The notes: a model not told the origin generated them from the sequence alone. DNA of 64,000 nt from Micromonospora sp. WMMD882 (GCF_027497255.1 NZ_CP114903.1:4402001-4466000); one strand, 5' to 3'. Shown: positions 8,016-15,990, counted from the first letter of the stretch. A program made the numbers and translations.

Positions 8016-8336
8016 ATGCCTGAGCAGCGCATGAAGCATCCGGACTGGTGCGACCCGGCCCGCTGCGGGCACCTGGTGCCGCCGATCATGGCGCACATGC
8101 CCCGACGGCATCGGGGAGCGACTCGACGGGTCGGCGAGAAGCGACCGCTGGGCACCGTGATCACGTACCTCGTCAGCGGCCCCGACCAGGCCCCGCTGGT
8201 CACCGTTCACGCCGCCTCCCGCGTCGGCGACGTCTGGGCCGAGCTGTCGCTGCCCCAGGCCGCCCAGCTCGTCGAGCACCTGGCGGAGCTGATCAACGAC
8301 GGCATGCACGCCTGCGAGCCGCCGCGTGGACCGTGA
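8016..8336 (+). CDS. hypothetical protein, possibly DUF6907-like
   Basis: A 106-residue protein begins at ATG 8016 behind a clear GGAAGGA site. The N-terminus (KHPDWCDPARCGHLVPP) has a Cys pair near a His. The C-terminal half has TVHAASRVGDVWAELSLPQA followed by a helix (QLVEHLAELINDGMHACEP). This resembles small actinomycete DUF6907-type proteins that sit near XRE/DUF397 genes (weak recall). It probably belongs to the same plus-strand transcript as the two genes before it. Function unknown. Confidence 0.6.
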   Translation: MPEQRMKHPDWCDPARCGHLVPPIMAHMPRRHRGATRRVGEKRPLGTVITYLVSGPDQAPLVTVHAASRVGDVWAELSLPQAAQLVEHLAELINDGMHACEPPRGP

Positions 8337-8345
8337 ACGGCCGGC

Positions 8346-8663
8346 CTACCCGTCCTCGAACGGCTCGTCGTGCCACCGGAAGCCGGCCTCGTCGTCCTCG
8401 ATGCTGAGCAGGAACTCGGCCACCTGGCGGCCGTCCGGGCGGGTCACCGTGACGGCGGCCCGGATCTCGTCGTCGATCCGGATCATGGCCTCGTCGTCCG
8501 CGTCGAGGGCCGCGCTCCGGGCGACGAAGAGCGGGCGTAGCGGCTCGAACCCCGGCAGTGGGCGGAACCGGCCGTAGGTCCACGGGAAGTCGTGACTCTG
8601 CTCGTCGATCTCACCGACCAGCTCGACCCGGTGGTACAGCCTCCATACCCTGCCCGCGTCCAC
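8346..8663 (-). CDS. hypothetical protein (paralogue of relic at 10.3 kb)
   Basis: This 105-residue acidic soluble protein has the N-terminus GRVWRLYHRVELVGEIDEQS followed by a beta-rich middle. The C-terminus is FLLSIEDDEAGFRWHDEPFE. A second, internally deleted copy lies at 10259-10358, so this family was duplicated locally. It is convergent with the gene ending at 8336 and has no signal or membrane segment. Function is not known. Confidence 0.6.
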   Translation of the reverse strand: MDAGRVWRLYHRVELVGEIDEQSHDFPWTYGRFRPLPGFEPLRPLFVARSAALDADDEAMIRIDDEIRAAVTVTRPDGRQVAEFLLSIEDDEAGFRWHDEPFEDG

Positions 8664-8686
8664 CGCGACAGCGTAGGCGGCGCTGA

Positions 8687-9010
8687 CTAGCGGAGCTCGT
8701 GGACGACCTCGATCAGACCCACGATGTGCGCGTTGAACTCATCCAGCTCCTCGGCGGGCACCCAAAGTTCGAGGATCGTCTTACCGCCGGCCTGTTGGAC
8801 GGGGTAGCGACCGACGAAATCGGAGTCGACTCGGAAACGGGTCACGTAACCGGCACCGGACGCCGGTACGTTCCAGTCCCGGGCGATCCTGATCGCGTAG
8901 TCCTCGTTCAGGACCGGATAGAAGATTGGCTGGTCCGGCAGGCGTGGCGGCCAGCGTCGCCACCCCGACCCACGGACGAGGGCCAACTCCTCCGGCCGGT
9001 CGGACGCCAC
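8687..9010 (-). CDS. hypothetical protein, start uncertain
   Basis: The coherent part reads PIFYPVLNEDYAIRIARDW, GYVTRFRVDSDFVGRYP, QQAGGKTILELWVPAEELDE and ends FNAHIVGLIEVVHELR. I believe this is a conserved actinomycete family but cannot name it. The first usable in-frame start is GTG 9008-9010 (107 residues). Protein-like sequence (FEWRGRHEQWWRYDGA) continues upstream without a valid start codon until it runs into the dioxygenase gene, so the true 5' end may have been lost when the neighbour was joined to it. Confidence 0.5.
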   Translation of the reverse strand: MASDRPEELALVRGSGWRRWPPRLPDQPIFYPVLNEDYAIRIARDWNVPASGAGYVTRFRVDSDFVGRYPVQQAGGKTILELWVPAEELDEFNAHIVGLIEVVHELR

Positions 9011-9096
9011 AGCACCGTCGTACCGCCACCACTGCTCATGTCGACCTCGCCACTCGAAATCCTGAGTGAGGCCGAACGATACCGACGGATCGATCG

Positions 9097-10029
9097 CTAC
9101 GCCCGACCACCTGCTCCTGCGAGCTTCCAGGGCGTCATGTCCAGGTGCGGGTAACGCTGGGCAACTCCTGCGACGGTTTCGGCGGTCCAGTAGGCGTGGC
9201 CCGGTGGCGGGAAGCCGAAGAGCGCAAGCTGCTGTGGGGTTGCTTGGGAAACGAAGCTGTACCAGGCGGGGGCGTGGCTCCGGTCGGCCCAGGCATAGCG
9301 AGTGCCCCACTCCACGGAGGCTGGCCGGTAACCGAGGTGCATGGTGTAGCGCGCGCCCCGTGGCGTTGTCATGCCCGTGCCTCGATGGAACGTGCCCGGT
9401 TGGAACGCGATCACCGTGCCAGCCGGACCGGCACCGGATACTTCCGCCTGGTAGAGATGTGGGCTGCCGGTGGGCGAAACGAACCCGCTCACTCTTCCGC
9501 TCGCGTCTACGGGCGGGTACCAGTTCGGCTTGGCAGGGAAGTCCTTGGTGTGTTCCTTCGAGAGCATGTGTGGTGGACCGAGACCCTCGGGCACGTCGAC
9601 GAGGTAGACGAACATCTCCAACTGTTGGTAATCGGGAGCGTTCGTGGGCACGAGCAGGGTGTGGTTGAGGTAGTCGCGGTGTAGTGCTTGGTCGTAGTCA
9701 GCTGCTCCGGCGAACTTCGCCCAAGCCTCCGCGGAGTAGATCCGGAGATCCTCGTCAACGAGCAGCTCACGGGCCAGCCGGACCAGGCGATCGTTCACCG
9801 CCAGCAGGCTGAGCTCGACGCTTGTGAAGGGGAAGGCATCAATGCCGTCGAACTCGTCTCCGATGTAGCGGTCCCGGCGTGGATCGGTGCCGTCGTGGAA
9901 GCCTTCAGGCGAAGGGAACATGGTTTCCAACTGCCCGAGCGCCGGCGCCAGGTCCTCCGACGGAATGTAGCCGGGAAGGATGGCAAACCCGTTGCTCTGC
10001 CACTCACGCCTGATGGTGTCGAACTCCAT
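9097..10029 (-). CDS. phytanoyl-CoA dioxygenase (PhyH) family protein
   Basis: This 310-residue enzyme belongs to the Fe(II)/2-oxoglutarate oxygenase superfamily. The metal ligands are visible as H-x-D in ALHRDYLNHTLL (about residue 120) and a distal His in PGTFHRGTGM (about residue 220), with the following Arg of TPRGARYTMHLGYRP as 2-oxoglutarate ligand. PhyH proteins hydroxylate varied small molecules, often in specialised metabolism; the substrate here cannot be read. The start is taken at ATG 10029 (EFDTIRREW). An in-frame ATG 21 bases earlier is possible. It sits alone among hypotheticals and gene relics. Confidence 0.85.
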   Translation of the reverse strand: MEFDTIRREWQSNGFAILPGYIPSEDLAPALGQLETMFPSPEGFHDGTDPRRDRYIGDEFDGIDAFPFTSVELSLLAVNDRLVRLARELLVDEDLRIYSAEAWAKFAGAADYDQALHRDYLNHTLLVPTNAPDYQQLEMFVYLVDVPEGLGPPHMLSKEHTKDFPAKPNWYPPVDASGRVSGFVSPTGSPHLYQAEVSGAGPAGTVIAFQPGTFHRGTGMTTPRGARYTMHLGYRPASVEWGTRYAWADRSHAPAWYSFVSQATPQQLALFGFPPPGHAYWTAETVAGVAQRYPHLDMTPWKLAGAGGRA

Positions 10030-10144
10030 CCGGGCAGTATGGGCGCGCATCCACGGGGATGCATCTGGATTTGGGGTTGGCCACCGCCTCACGCTGTAGA
10101 ATCGGCGGCTCTTCCGTCGGGCGGCCGCAGACCGTCCAGCCTCC

Positions 10145-10190
10145 CCGGACGGGGCCAAGGTCGTTCGTCCGGTAGGGCGCCCCCGTCCGG
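10145..10190. terminator. 10-bp inverted repeat, possible terminator
   Basis: CCGGACGGGG (10145-10154) and CCCCGTCCGG (10181-10190) are exact complements with a 26-nt loop. The repeat lies in the gap between the relic at 10259 and the dioxygenase start. The position fits termination of the minus-strand small membrane gene. The rest of 10030-10258 shows nothing else. Confidence 0.4.
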
Positions 10191-10258
10191 TGAGGCTGGC
10201 AGCCGTCCCTGGTGGCCTGGGTTGACCTTGGATGTCCTGCCCTGATGGCACGGGCTAC

Positions 10259-10358
10259 CTGTCCTCGGTGCTCAGCAGGGCAGGAAGTCGCGGGTCTGCT
10301 CGTCGATCTCACCCACCAGGTCACCCCGGTGGTACAGCCGCCGCACCGGGTCAGTCAC
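10259..10358 (-). pseudogene. internally deleted copy of the gene at 8346-8663
   Basis: From GTG 10358 the frame reads TDPVRRLYHRGDLVGEIDEQ, then TRDFLPC and a stop at 10272. The first part matches the N-terminus of the protein at 8346-8663 almost residue for residue. Just past the stop, another frame reads LLSTED, matching that protein's C-terminal LLSIED. So the middle (about 180 bp) has been deleted and the frame lost, leaving a 28-residue ORF. Confidence 0.7.
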
Positions 10359-10581
10359 GGCGAAGCCGATCGTCGGCTGACGCGCGGGCCTCCATGCGCT
10401 CGTCCTGCACCTGGATCTCGTGCCGAGCCCGGTGGGCGCCAGGGTTGTAGATCTCGTCGATCGGGCCCATCAACCGCGCGCCCACGCCACTACGTCGGAC
10501 CCGACGCGCGAGCCAGGTAAGCCCCACCAGGATCACGGCAAGGCTTCCCACAACGATCAGCAGAGCCGCCACCGCCTCCAT
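10351..10581 (-). CDS. small single-span membrane protein
   Basis: This 76-residue protein starts at ATG 10581 (an ATG 12 bases earlier is also in frame). Residues 1-24 form one hydrophobic helix (EAVAALLIVVGSLAVILVG), followed by a basic stop-transfer (ARRVRR) and a polar tail. The C-terminus reads HEIQVQDERMEARASAD. Its stop overlaps the start of the deleted paralogue by 8 bp, so the two were once an operon. Family unknown. Confidence 0.5.
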   Translation of the reverse strand: MEAVAALLIVVGSLAVILVGLTWLARRVRRSGVGARLMGPIDEIYNPGAHRARHEIQVQDERMEARASADDRLRRD

Positions 10582-10770
10582 GCGACACACCATAGGCCGC
10601 GCTGTCGGCCCGGTTCTGTTCCGGCAGGATCCGGGACTGCGGAACCTCAGGGTCGCGTCCGGAAATTCGCCCGTAGGGCTCGGGTGGACGCCGGTCGGGC
10701 ATGGACTGACCCAAGTCACCAGGAGGTGCCGTGTCGACCGAGTGCGTGCTCCACGGTCGGGAGTACGGTC

Positions 10771-11280
10771 GGTGCTCACCCGCGCCGACCAGGGCGAGTA
10801 CGCGCCCCGTACCGCCTTCGACGTGACCGCCGTGGCCATCGGCCTGCTCGCCGGCCCGCGCTGGCCGCAGCCGTCCGGGACATGGACGCCGGCATCCCGC
10901 CCGGTGAGGTGAACCTGCCGATCGCCGTCGCGGCGTCCTGCGCCGACTGGCCGGCCCGGGTACACGACCACGACGAGTACGCCACGCTGGTACGGGAGGC
11001 TTCGGCCGTCGCGCCCGACGTCCGGTACGGCGCGGGGCTGCTGGCGGCGCAGACCTGCCTCGGCTGGCCGACCCCGGTCCGGAACCCGCCGCACGGGCTG
11101 CACGTGCGCACCCGTACGCCGCTGCTGCTGCTCAACGCCCGGCACGACCCCCGCACCGGCTACAACTGGGCCACCAACATCGCCCGGCAACTGGGCCGGC
11201 ACGGGCGGCTGGTCACGTACGACGGCTGGGGCCACGGTACGTACCAGCGCACCGCCTGCACGACCGCCGTGGTGGACCGC
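10771..11280 (+). pseudogene. C-terminal relic of a secreted alpha/beta hydrolase (tripeptidyl-aminopeptidase type)
   Basis: Two frames are needed. The first reads GEYAPRTAFDVTAVAIGLLA up to GPRWP, then the second takes over at 10861 with LAAAVRDMDAGIPPGEVNLP. It continues to LLLNARHDPRTGYNWATNIA and TYDGWGHGTYQR, carrying the Asp (HDP) and His (WGHG) of the catalytic triad found in TAP-like C-terminal domains. The N-terminal half with the nucleophile Ser is absent, and the end is fused to an antitoxin fragment. Nonfunctional. Confidence 0.7.
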
Positions 11281-11282
11281 GG

Positions 11283-11447
11283 GAGGTCGCCGACCGCATG
11301 AACGTCTCCCAGCCGCGCGTGGCCGCGATCGAGAAGGGCGAGGTGCCGACGACCGAGGTCGGCACCATCGAGCGGTACGTGTCCGCGCTCGGCGGCAAGC
11401 TGGAGATCGTCGTCGACTTCGACGGTGATCGGCTCACCCTGACCTGA
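11283..11447 (+). pseudogene. XRE (HigA-type) antitoxin C-terminal relic
   Basis: The frame through 11283-11447 reads EVADRMNVSQPRVAAIEKGE, then VGTIERYVSALGGKLEIVVD. This is the recognition helix and C-terminal part of HigA-like XRE antitoxins, which normally begin about 40 residues earlier. The 5' part is replaced by the hydrolase relic. An ATG at 11298 could still give a 49-residue fragment. No HigB-type toxin is visible nearby. Confidence 0.7.
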
Positions 11448-11669
11448 CCCGGACGCCAGGAATTGCGATGCGGCGGGCCACCGGCCTGGCCGCCTCGTCT
11501 CGGCAGTCTCCCGTGGCCCCGGCTGGCCCTGTGCTTCTCACCCAATGGCACGCCGGGCTGCTTCCCTCCACATAATGTGCATGTTCGAGGTGGTGGCCTA
11601 CAGACCCGGACTCGTGAATACCGACAATGGCGCGGCGCGGCCCGGCGGGTGGTGGGGAAAGGAGCGGGC

Positions 11670-12311
11670 ATGTCGACCGAACCGGAACCGGGCCTCGCGC
11701 CCGAGGACGCGAGACGCCGCAAGACCAAGGTCGATCCCATCATGACGGGTTCCATGGAGGTCACCAGAGACGGGCGGAGCTGGCGGATCGGTACGGCCGT
11801 CGACGTCGCCTGGATCGCTGGCAGAACGACACAGGGCTTCTCGATCACCACAGCGATACCGCCGGTGTTCGACGCCTACGCCACCTTCTACCCGCCCGAT
11901 GGCGTGAGCGTCCAGACCCATGAGCACGCTGTGATCGACGTACTCGCCCAGCACACCCCTGACCAGCCCTGGTGGCTGGGTTATCTCGACACGGGCGCCC
12001 ACGACATCGTCTTCCCGCTCGCGCCGAAGGCGCCCCTCTACTGGGATTGGCCCTACGTGCTGGTCGAAGCCGGGCCCGAACAAGCCCTCATCTGGCGGAC
12101 CGGCCACATGCGCGCCGGCAACGGCTCGTTACCCGATCTGTTCTTCCCCGCCGATCGCTCCTGGCTCGTCTCCGCCCTCTGGGACGACACCTGGACCGAC
12201 ATTGGCGGGACCGCCGGGTTGATCACCGCCCTGCAGGACAATCCGCTGGTCAACGCTCGCCGGATCGGGCCCGACGAAGACGCCCTTCCACCGGGGCTCA
12301 CACGCGATTAG
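11670..12311 (+). CDS. hypothetical protein
   Basis: A 213-residue soluble protein starts at ATG 11670 with a good AAAGGAG site 7 nt upstream. The N-terminus is charged (EPGLAPEDARRRKTKVDP). The body is beta-rich with many Trp (SWRIGTAVDVAWIAGRTTQG, DQPWWLGYLDTG, YWDWPYVLVEAGPEQALIW). The layout suggests a phage- or plasmid-borne orphan or a small immunity-like protein, but I recognise no family and do not assign a function. No signal peptide. The 220 bp upstream (11448-11669) holds no gene I can support. Confidence 0.65.
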   Translation: MSTEPEPGLAPEDARRRKTKVDPIMTGSMEVTRDGRSWRIGTAVDVAWIAGRTTQGFSITTAIPPVFDAYATFYPPDGVSVQTHEHAVIDVLAQHTPDQPWWLGYLDTGAHDIVFPLAPKAPLYWDWPYVLVEAGPEQALIWRTGHMRAGNGSLPDLFFPADRSWLVSALWDDTWTDIGGTAGLITALQDNPLVNARRIGPDEDALPPGLTRD

Positions 12312-12615
12312 TCACCCGCACGACTCAACACGGTCCCGGAGCGGGCGCCCGGCTTCACCGTCACCACCGACAGCATGTCTTTCCAGCGCCGGGAACGTCG
12401 AAGGCCCTGCCGCCCGGTCAGAGCCGGTACGTGGGCCAAGGACGGGATCAGCGATGGTGGCAGCGCGGGCATGACTCACTTCGGACGATCACCTGGCGTA
12501 GGAACCTTGACCTTCCGAACAGGTCATGCCCGTCTTGCTGCCACCAACAGCGGCGCTGCTGCGCCGAGACCCAAGCCAGACGCCGTCACGACTTTGCCGG
12601 GGCCCTGACGGGCTG
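12312..12615. other. gene-free gap
   Basis: The gap lies between two convergent genes. Short open frames exist on both strands but show no ribosome site, domain or conserved-looking motif. No inverted repeat strong enough to call a terminator was seen. It may be further decayed DNA. Confidence 0.4.
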
Positions 12616-12987
12616 TCAGTCGGCGCAGAACCAGCTGTACGGGTTGTGGTAACTGGAGTACAGAGCGAAGGCGTTGATATTGTTGTACTGGGTTCTACAG
12701 GCCCGATCCACGTCGATGGACGCGAGGTAGCAGCAGGTCGGGTCCACGCACTTCCAGGACATGACGTCGTTGCCGAAGAGCCCTTCGTTCCACTGCACGC
12801 CGTACTGAAAAAGGCACGCCATCTCCATGTTGACCCCGCCGAGGTAGCCCGCTTGCGCAGGGGCGGCGTTGAGGCCGAACATCCCGACGGAGGCGAGGAG
12901 CAGCGAAGCTGCGAACGAGGCCAGGCGCCGCTTCGTGCCGCGCGATGACCGTTGTTTCGTGGTAGTGGCAGTTGCCGGAGACCGCAT
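12616..12987 (-). CDS. small secreted cysteine-rich protein
   Basis: This 123-residue precursor starts at ATG 12987 with AAGGAGAAGG upstream. A basic N-region and hydrophobic core (KRRLASFAASLLLASVGMFG) end at an APAQA cleavage site near residue 45. The mature part (about 78 residues) has five or six cysteines in two repeated-looking halves: VNMEMACLFQYGVQW and MSWKCVD, then IDVDRACRTQYNNINAF and NPYSWFC. The same order (helix with ACxxQY, then SWxC) occurs twice, which suggests an internal duplication held by disulfides. I recall similar small secreted modules in actinomycetes but know of no assigned function. Toxin, lectin or inhibitor roles are all possible. Confidence 0.75.
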   Translation of the reverse strand: MRSPATATTTKQRSSRGTKRRLASFAASLLLASVGMFGLNAAPAQAGYLGGVNMEMACLFQYGVQWNEGLFGNDVMSWKCVDPTCCYLASIDVDRACRTQYNNINAFALYSSYHNPYSWFCAD

Positions 12988-13226
12988 GGGGCCTTCTCCT
13001 TCACGTGGAAGAACTCGGACGTGGCACCGACCGGGCCGACCGCTGTCGCCGCCGTGCACGGAACGAAACCGCGTGGATACGGTCTTCACGTTAGAAGGGT
13101 GTCTATGGCGAGTCTAATGCCTGGACTGGAATTCGTAATACGGTGAGCACATCACGGCCGCCGGACACCGTCCGAGGGTTCCAGGTCACCGCCGGGCGTG
13201 CCCTCCGTGCCACCAATTGACCTGTC

Positions 13227-14156
13227 TCAGTGGACGGCGCGCGGACCTGCCGCGTGTTCCCGGTCGGTCGCCGCCGCGTGCCCGGGATCCGCCACGAGGC
13301 AGTCGCGTGCCGCGGCGCAGAACGCGGCGACCAACTGGTTACGTTCCGCGATCCGGGTCAGCAGCGCCACGCGGCACGGTTCGACGCCTCGCAGTGGCAC
13401 GGCGACGAGATCGTGCCGGCACCCCCGGCTTCGCCCGACGGGCGGGATGATGACGACAGCCCGGCCGGCGGCGACGTGTTCGAGCGTGTCCTCGATGGTC
13501 TCGACCAGGGGCCCGTCGGGTGCGGGACGGCCTCCGGGCCGCGGGTCGATGCGCCAGAACGCGTCGTACTCGGGATCGGGAGAACGGGGAATCGGTTCGT
13601 TGTCGATGTCGTCCAGCGTCGCGAACTCGTTGCCCGCCAGCCGGTGCCCGACCGGTACGAGCAACAACCTCGGCTCCTCGAAGAGGATCGTCACCCGCAG
13701 GCCGTCGGCCCGTACGGGCAGTCGGGTGATCGCCGCGTCCACCCGCTCGTCGAGCAGGGCGTCACGCGGTTCGTGCCGCTGCAGGTGTCGCGTGCGTACG
13801 TCGGCGTCGGGGTGTTGCTGCCGCAGCCGCTGCGCCGCCGGCGTGATGATCAGCCCTGGGGTGTAGCCGATGGTGACCCGGGCGGGCTGGTCAGCGGCCT
13901 GGGCGGAGTCCTTGGCCTGTCGCGAGAGGCGCAACAGCGCCTGTGCGTGGGGAAGGAAGGCCAACCCGGCTTCGGTGAGGCGGGTGCCCTGCCGGGTGCG
14001 GTCGAGAAGCCGTACGCCCAACTGGGCTTCGAGTTGGTTGATCTGTCGGCTCAGTGACGGCTGCGTGATGTGGAGTTCGGCCGCGGCGCGGCCGTAGTGC
14101 AGGTGCGACGCGACAGCGGTGAAGTAGCGCACGAGCCGGAGATCGAGTTCCGTCAT
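13227..14156 (-). CDS. LysR family transcriptional regulator
   Basis: In this 309-residue protein residues 4-63 form the LysR winged helix-turn-helix: LRLVRYFTAVASHLHYGRAA, AELHITQPSLSRQINQLEAQ, then LGVRLLDRT. The C-terminal part is a periplasmic-binding-like effector domain (VTIGYTPGLIITPAAQRL onward). LysR proteins usually control a divergent neighbour, but upstream there is only the integrase relic and tRNA-Gly. Its original target may therefore have been lost or lies elsewhere. The effector is unknown. Confidence 0.92.
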   Translation of the reverse strand: MTELDLRLVRYFTAVASHLHYGRAAAELHITQPSLSRQINQLEAQLGVRLLDRTRQGTRLTEAGLAFLPHAQALLRLSRQAKDSAQAADQPARVTIGYTPGLIITPAAQRLRQQHPDADVRTRHLQRHEPRDALLDERVDAAITRLPVRADGLRVTILFEEPRLLLVPVGHRLAGNEFATLDDIDNEPIPRSPDPEYDAFWRIDPRPGGRPAPDGPLVETIEDTLEHVAAGRAVVIIPPVGRSRGCRHDLVAVPLRGVEPCRVALLTRIAERNQLVAAFCAAARDCLVADPGHAAATDREHAAGPRAVH

Positions 14157-14268
14157 ACCTAGATGATATGGTGCATTCCGGAAAACGTCGGCAGCAGATC
14201 GGCAGGCTTAATTCTTGACAGGCGCCGTAGATCCGTACGAGACCGTCACGGCACCGGCGTCCGGGGCT

Positions 14269-14484
14269 CAGGAGAAGCCCGCGGAACGGCCGGTGCTCAA
14301 CAGGGCGCAGGTGCTCAGGCTCGCCGAACTGATGGACGAGCAGTAGCCGGCGCTGGCCCTGGTGGCGACGTTCGCCGGCCTGCGCTGGGGTGAGGTGTCC
14401 GCGCCGCAACGACAGGACGTCGACACCGACGCCGGTACGGTCCGGGTCCGTCAATCACGACCGCATCCACGCGACACAGCCTAG
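14269..14484 (+). pseudogene. tyrosine recombinase / phage integrase relic
   Basis: The frame reads QEKPAERPVLNRAQVLRLAE and LMDEQ, an in-frame TAG (14344-14346), then PALALVATFAGLRWGEVSAP and QRQDVDTDAGTVRVR, ending at TAG 14482. This is the beginning of the catalytic domain of actinomycete tyrosine integrases. The R of LRWGE is the first catalytic Arg. The N-terminal SAM-like domain and the HxxR...Y end are missing. It lies about 90 bp from the 3' end of tRNA-Gly, the usual place for such an integrase. Confidence 0.75.
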
Positions 14485-14525
14485 GACGAGCTACGGCCCG
14501 TCCCTGTTTCAGCATGATCTGGAAC

Positions 14526-14571
14526 CACGGAAGCCCTGGCGGGACATCGCGTCCTGACCAGGGCTTCCGTG
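14526..14571 (-). terminator. terminator of tRNA-Gly
   Basis: CACGGAAGCCCTGG (14526-14539) pairs exactly with CCAGGGCTTCCGTG (14558-14571), and GGGAC/GTCC inside extends the stem. It begins 3 bp past the tRNA 3' end on the minus strand, so it is the transcript terminator. Confidence 0.8.
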
Positions 14572-14573
14572 CG

Positions 14574-14647
14574 TGGAGCGGGTGACGGGAATCGAACCCG
14601 CACTGTCAGCTTGGGAAGCTGATGTTCTGCCATTGAACTACACCCGC
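14574..14647 (-). tRNA. tRNA-Gly(CCC)
   Basis: The minus strand reads GCGGGTG at the 5' end, a D-arm GTTCAATGGCAGAAC, anticodon stem TCAGC/GCTGA with loop TTCCCAA (anticodon CCC), T-arm GCGGGTTCGATTCCCGT, and CACCCGC plus discriminator T and encoded CCA. All four stems pair. The integrase relic beside the 3' end suggests it has served as an attachment site. Confidence 0.93.
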
Positions 14648-14947
14648 AGGCGGGACCACTGTACCTGAGCGCCGCGCGCCCCGCACCAAGGTACCCCATC
14701 CGCCCACACGAAGCGCATGCCGACCGTCGACCGGCGGGGCACGGCCCGCCACACACCCCCGCCGATCAGGTGCAGGGAACCCGACAGACCGCCTGGACCA
14801 GGCCCCGACCTGCCGGAAGATCCGAAACGTTACTGTGCGGCAACACATGGCCATTCTCAAATGTGTCGATCGGATGTAGCGTCTGCCGCACGTTCCCAGG
14901 CACGGCGTGACACAACCCCGATCACGCCGGCAGAAAGAGGTGAGCAC

Positions 14948-15934
14948 ATGGGACCTCGTCCCAACCTGCTGACCCGGCGTGTCGCCGGTGTCGCCACCAC
15001 GACCCTCGCCCTGGTGCTCAGCACGGCGGCGGTCGGCGTCGTTCCGGCCCACGCCGCCCACGCGGACCACGCGGACGAGGCGTGCGCCGAGCCCGTCGAC
15101 ACCCACGCGCACTCCAAGATCAAGCTCGGCGGCATCGCCAAGCACGAGCCGAACGAGCTGACCCCGGCCCAGGTACGCGAGCGTGAGGCCGACCTGGCTG
15201 CCGCGCTGGCGGAGCGGGCCAAGCGCCCCGGGCAGCGGCAGGGGCCGGTCGCCAACGCCGCCATCACGATCCCGGTGGTGGTGCACGTGATCCAGAAGGA
15301 CAGCACCCGGGCCGGCGGCAACATCCCGGACTCGCTGATCACCGCGCAGATCAGCGTGCTGAACGAGTCGTTCAGCGGGGCGACGGGCGGCGCGGCCACC
15401 GCGTTCGGCTTCACGCTGAAGAAGATCAACCGGGTCACGAACCCGTCGTGGTACCCGATCGTGCAGGGCTCCTCGGCCGAGCGGTCGATGAAGTCCTCGC
15501 TGCGTGAGGGCGGCAAGGAGACGCTGAACCTCTACCTCGGCGAGCTGAGCGACGACCTGCTCGGCTGGGCGACCTTCCCGCAGCGCCGGCTCACCAACAT
15601 GGACGGCGTGGTGGCGCTGAGCGAGTCGCTGCCGGGTGGCACCGCCACCAACTACAACCAGGGCGACACCGGCACCCACGAGGTCGGCCACTGGCTGAAC
15701 CTTTACCACACCTTCCAGGGTGGCTGCCGGGGCTCGGGCGACAGCGTCTCGGACACCCCGGCGGAGGCGTCGCCGGCGTACCAGTGCCCGACCGGGCGGG
15801 ACACCTGCTCGGCCACCGGCCTGGACCCGATCACCAACTTCATGGACTACACCTACGACTCCTGCATGTACCAGTTCACCCCGGAGCAGGCCGGCCGCAT
15901 GCTGACCGCGTGGAACACGTACCGCGCGGCCTGA
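14948..15934 (+). CDS. secreted zinc metalloprotease (M43/metzincin type)
   Basis: The preproprotein has 328 residues. Its signal peptide (residues 1-36) ends GVVPAHA, followed by an acidic/His-rich propeptide. The catalytic helix reads HEVGHWLNLYHTFQGGC at about residue 243, the HExxHxxxxxH zinc motif with Asn where metzincins usually have Gly. NFMDYTYDSC supplies the Met-turn, followed by MYQFTPEQAGRM, typical of pappalysin-like M43 proteases of actinomycetes. Cysteines around the site form disulfides in this family. The start at ATG 14948 has AAAGAGGTGA upstream. It is monocistronic with its own terminator and probably has a nutritional or wall-remodelling role outside the cell. Confidence 0.9.
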   Translation: MGPRPNLLTRRVAGVATTTLALVLSTAAVGVVPAHAAHADHADEACAEPVDTHAHSKIKLGGIAKHEPNELTPAQVREREADLAAALAERAKRPGQRQGPVANAAITIPVVVHVIQKDSTRAGGNIPDSLITAQISVLNESFSGATGGAATAFGFTLKKINRVTNPSWYPIVQGSSAERSMKSSLREGGKETLNLYLGELSDDLLGWATFPQRRLTNMDGVVALSESLPGGTATNYNQGDTGTHEVGHWLNLYHTFQGGCRGSGDSVSDTPAEASPAYQCPTGRDTCSATGLDPITNFMDYTYDSCMYQFTPEQAGRMLTAWNTYRAA

Positions 15935-15959
15935 CGTACCTCTGAACGGCTCGACCGGG

Positions 15960-15990
15960 ACGCCGGCTCCGCGACAACCGGAGCCGGCGT
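15960..15990. terminator. terminator after metalloprotease gene
   Basis: ACGCCGGCTCCG and CGGAGCCGGCGT form a perfect 12-bp stem with a 7-nt loop, followed by TTTCG. It separates the convergent metalloprotease and PPOX genes and can serve both. Confidence 0.85.

Noticed and set aside
12375..12608. 77-codon ORF in the gap
   Set aside because: No ribosome site, biased Arg/Pro composition and no recognisable motif.
14481..14756. Small minus-strand ORF reading CSSMAEHQLPKLTVRVRFPS
   Set aside because: This is the well-known false translation of a tRNA gene (tRNA-Gly here); the same holds for the frame that begins in tRNA-Leu at 40419.
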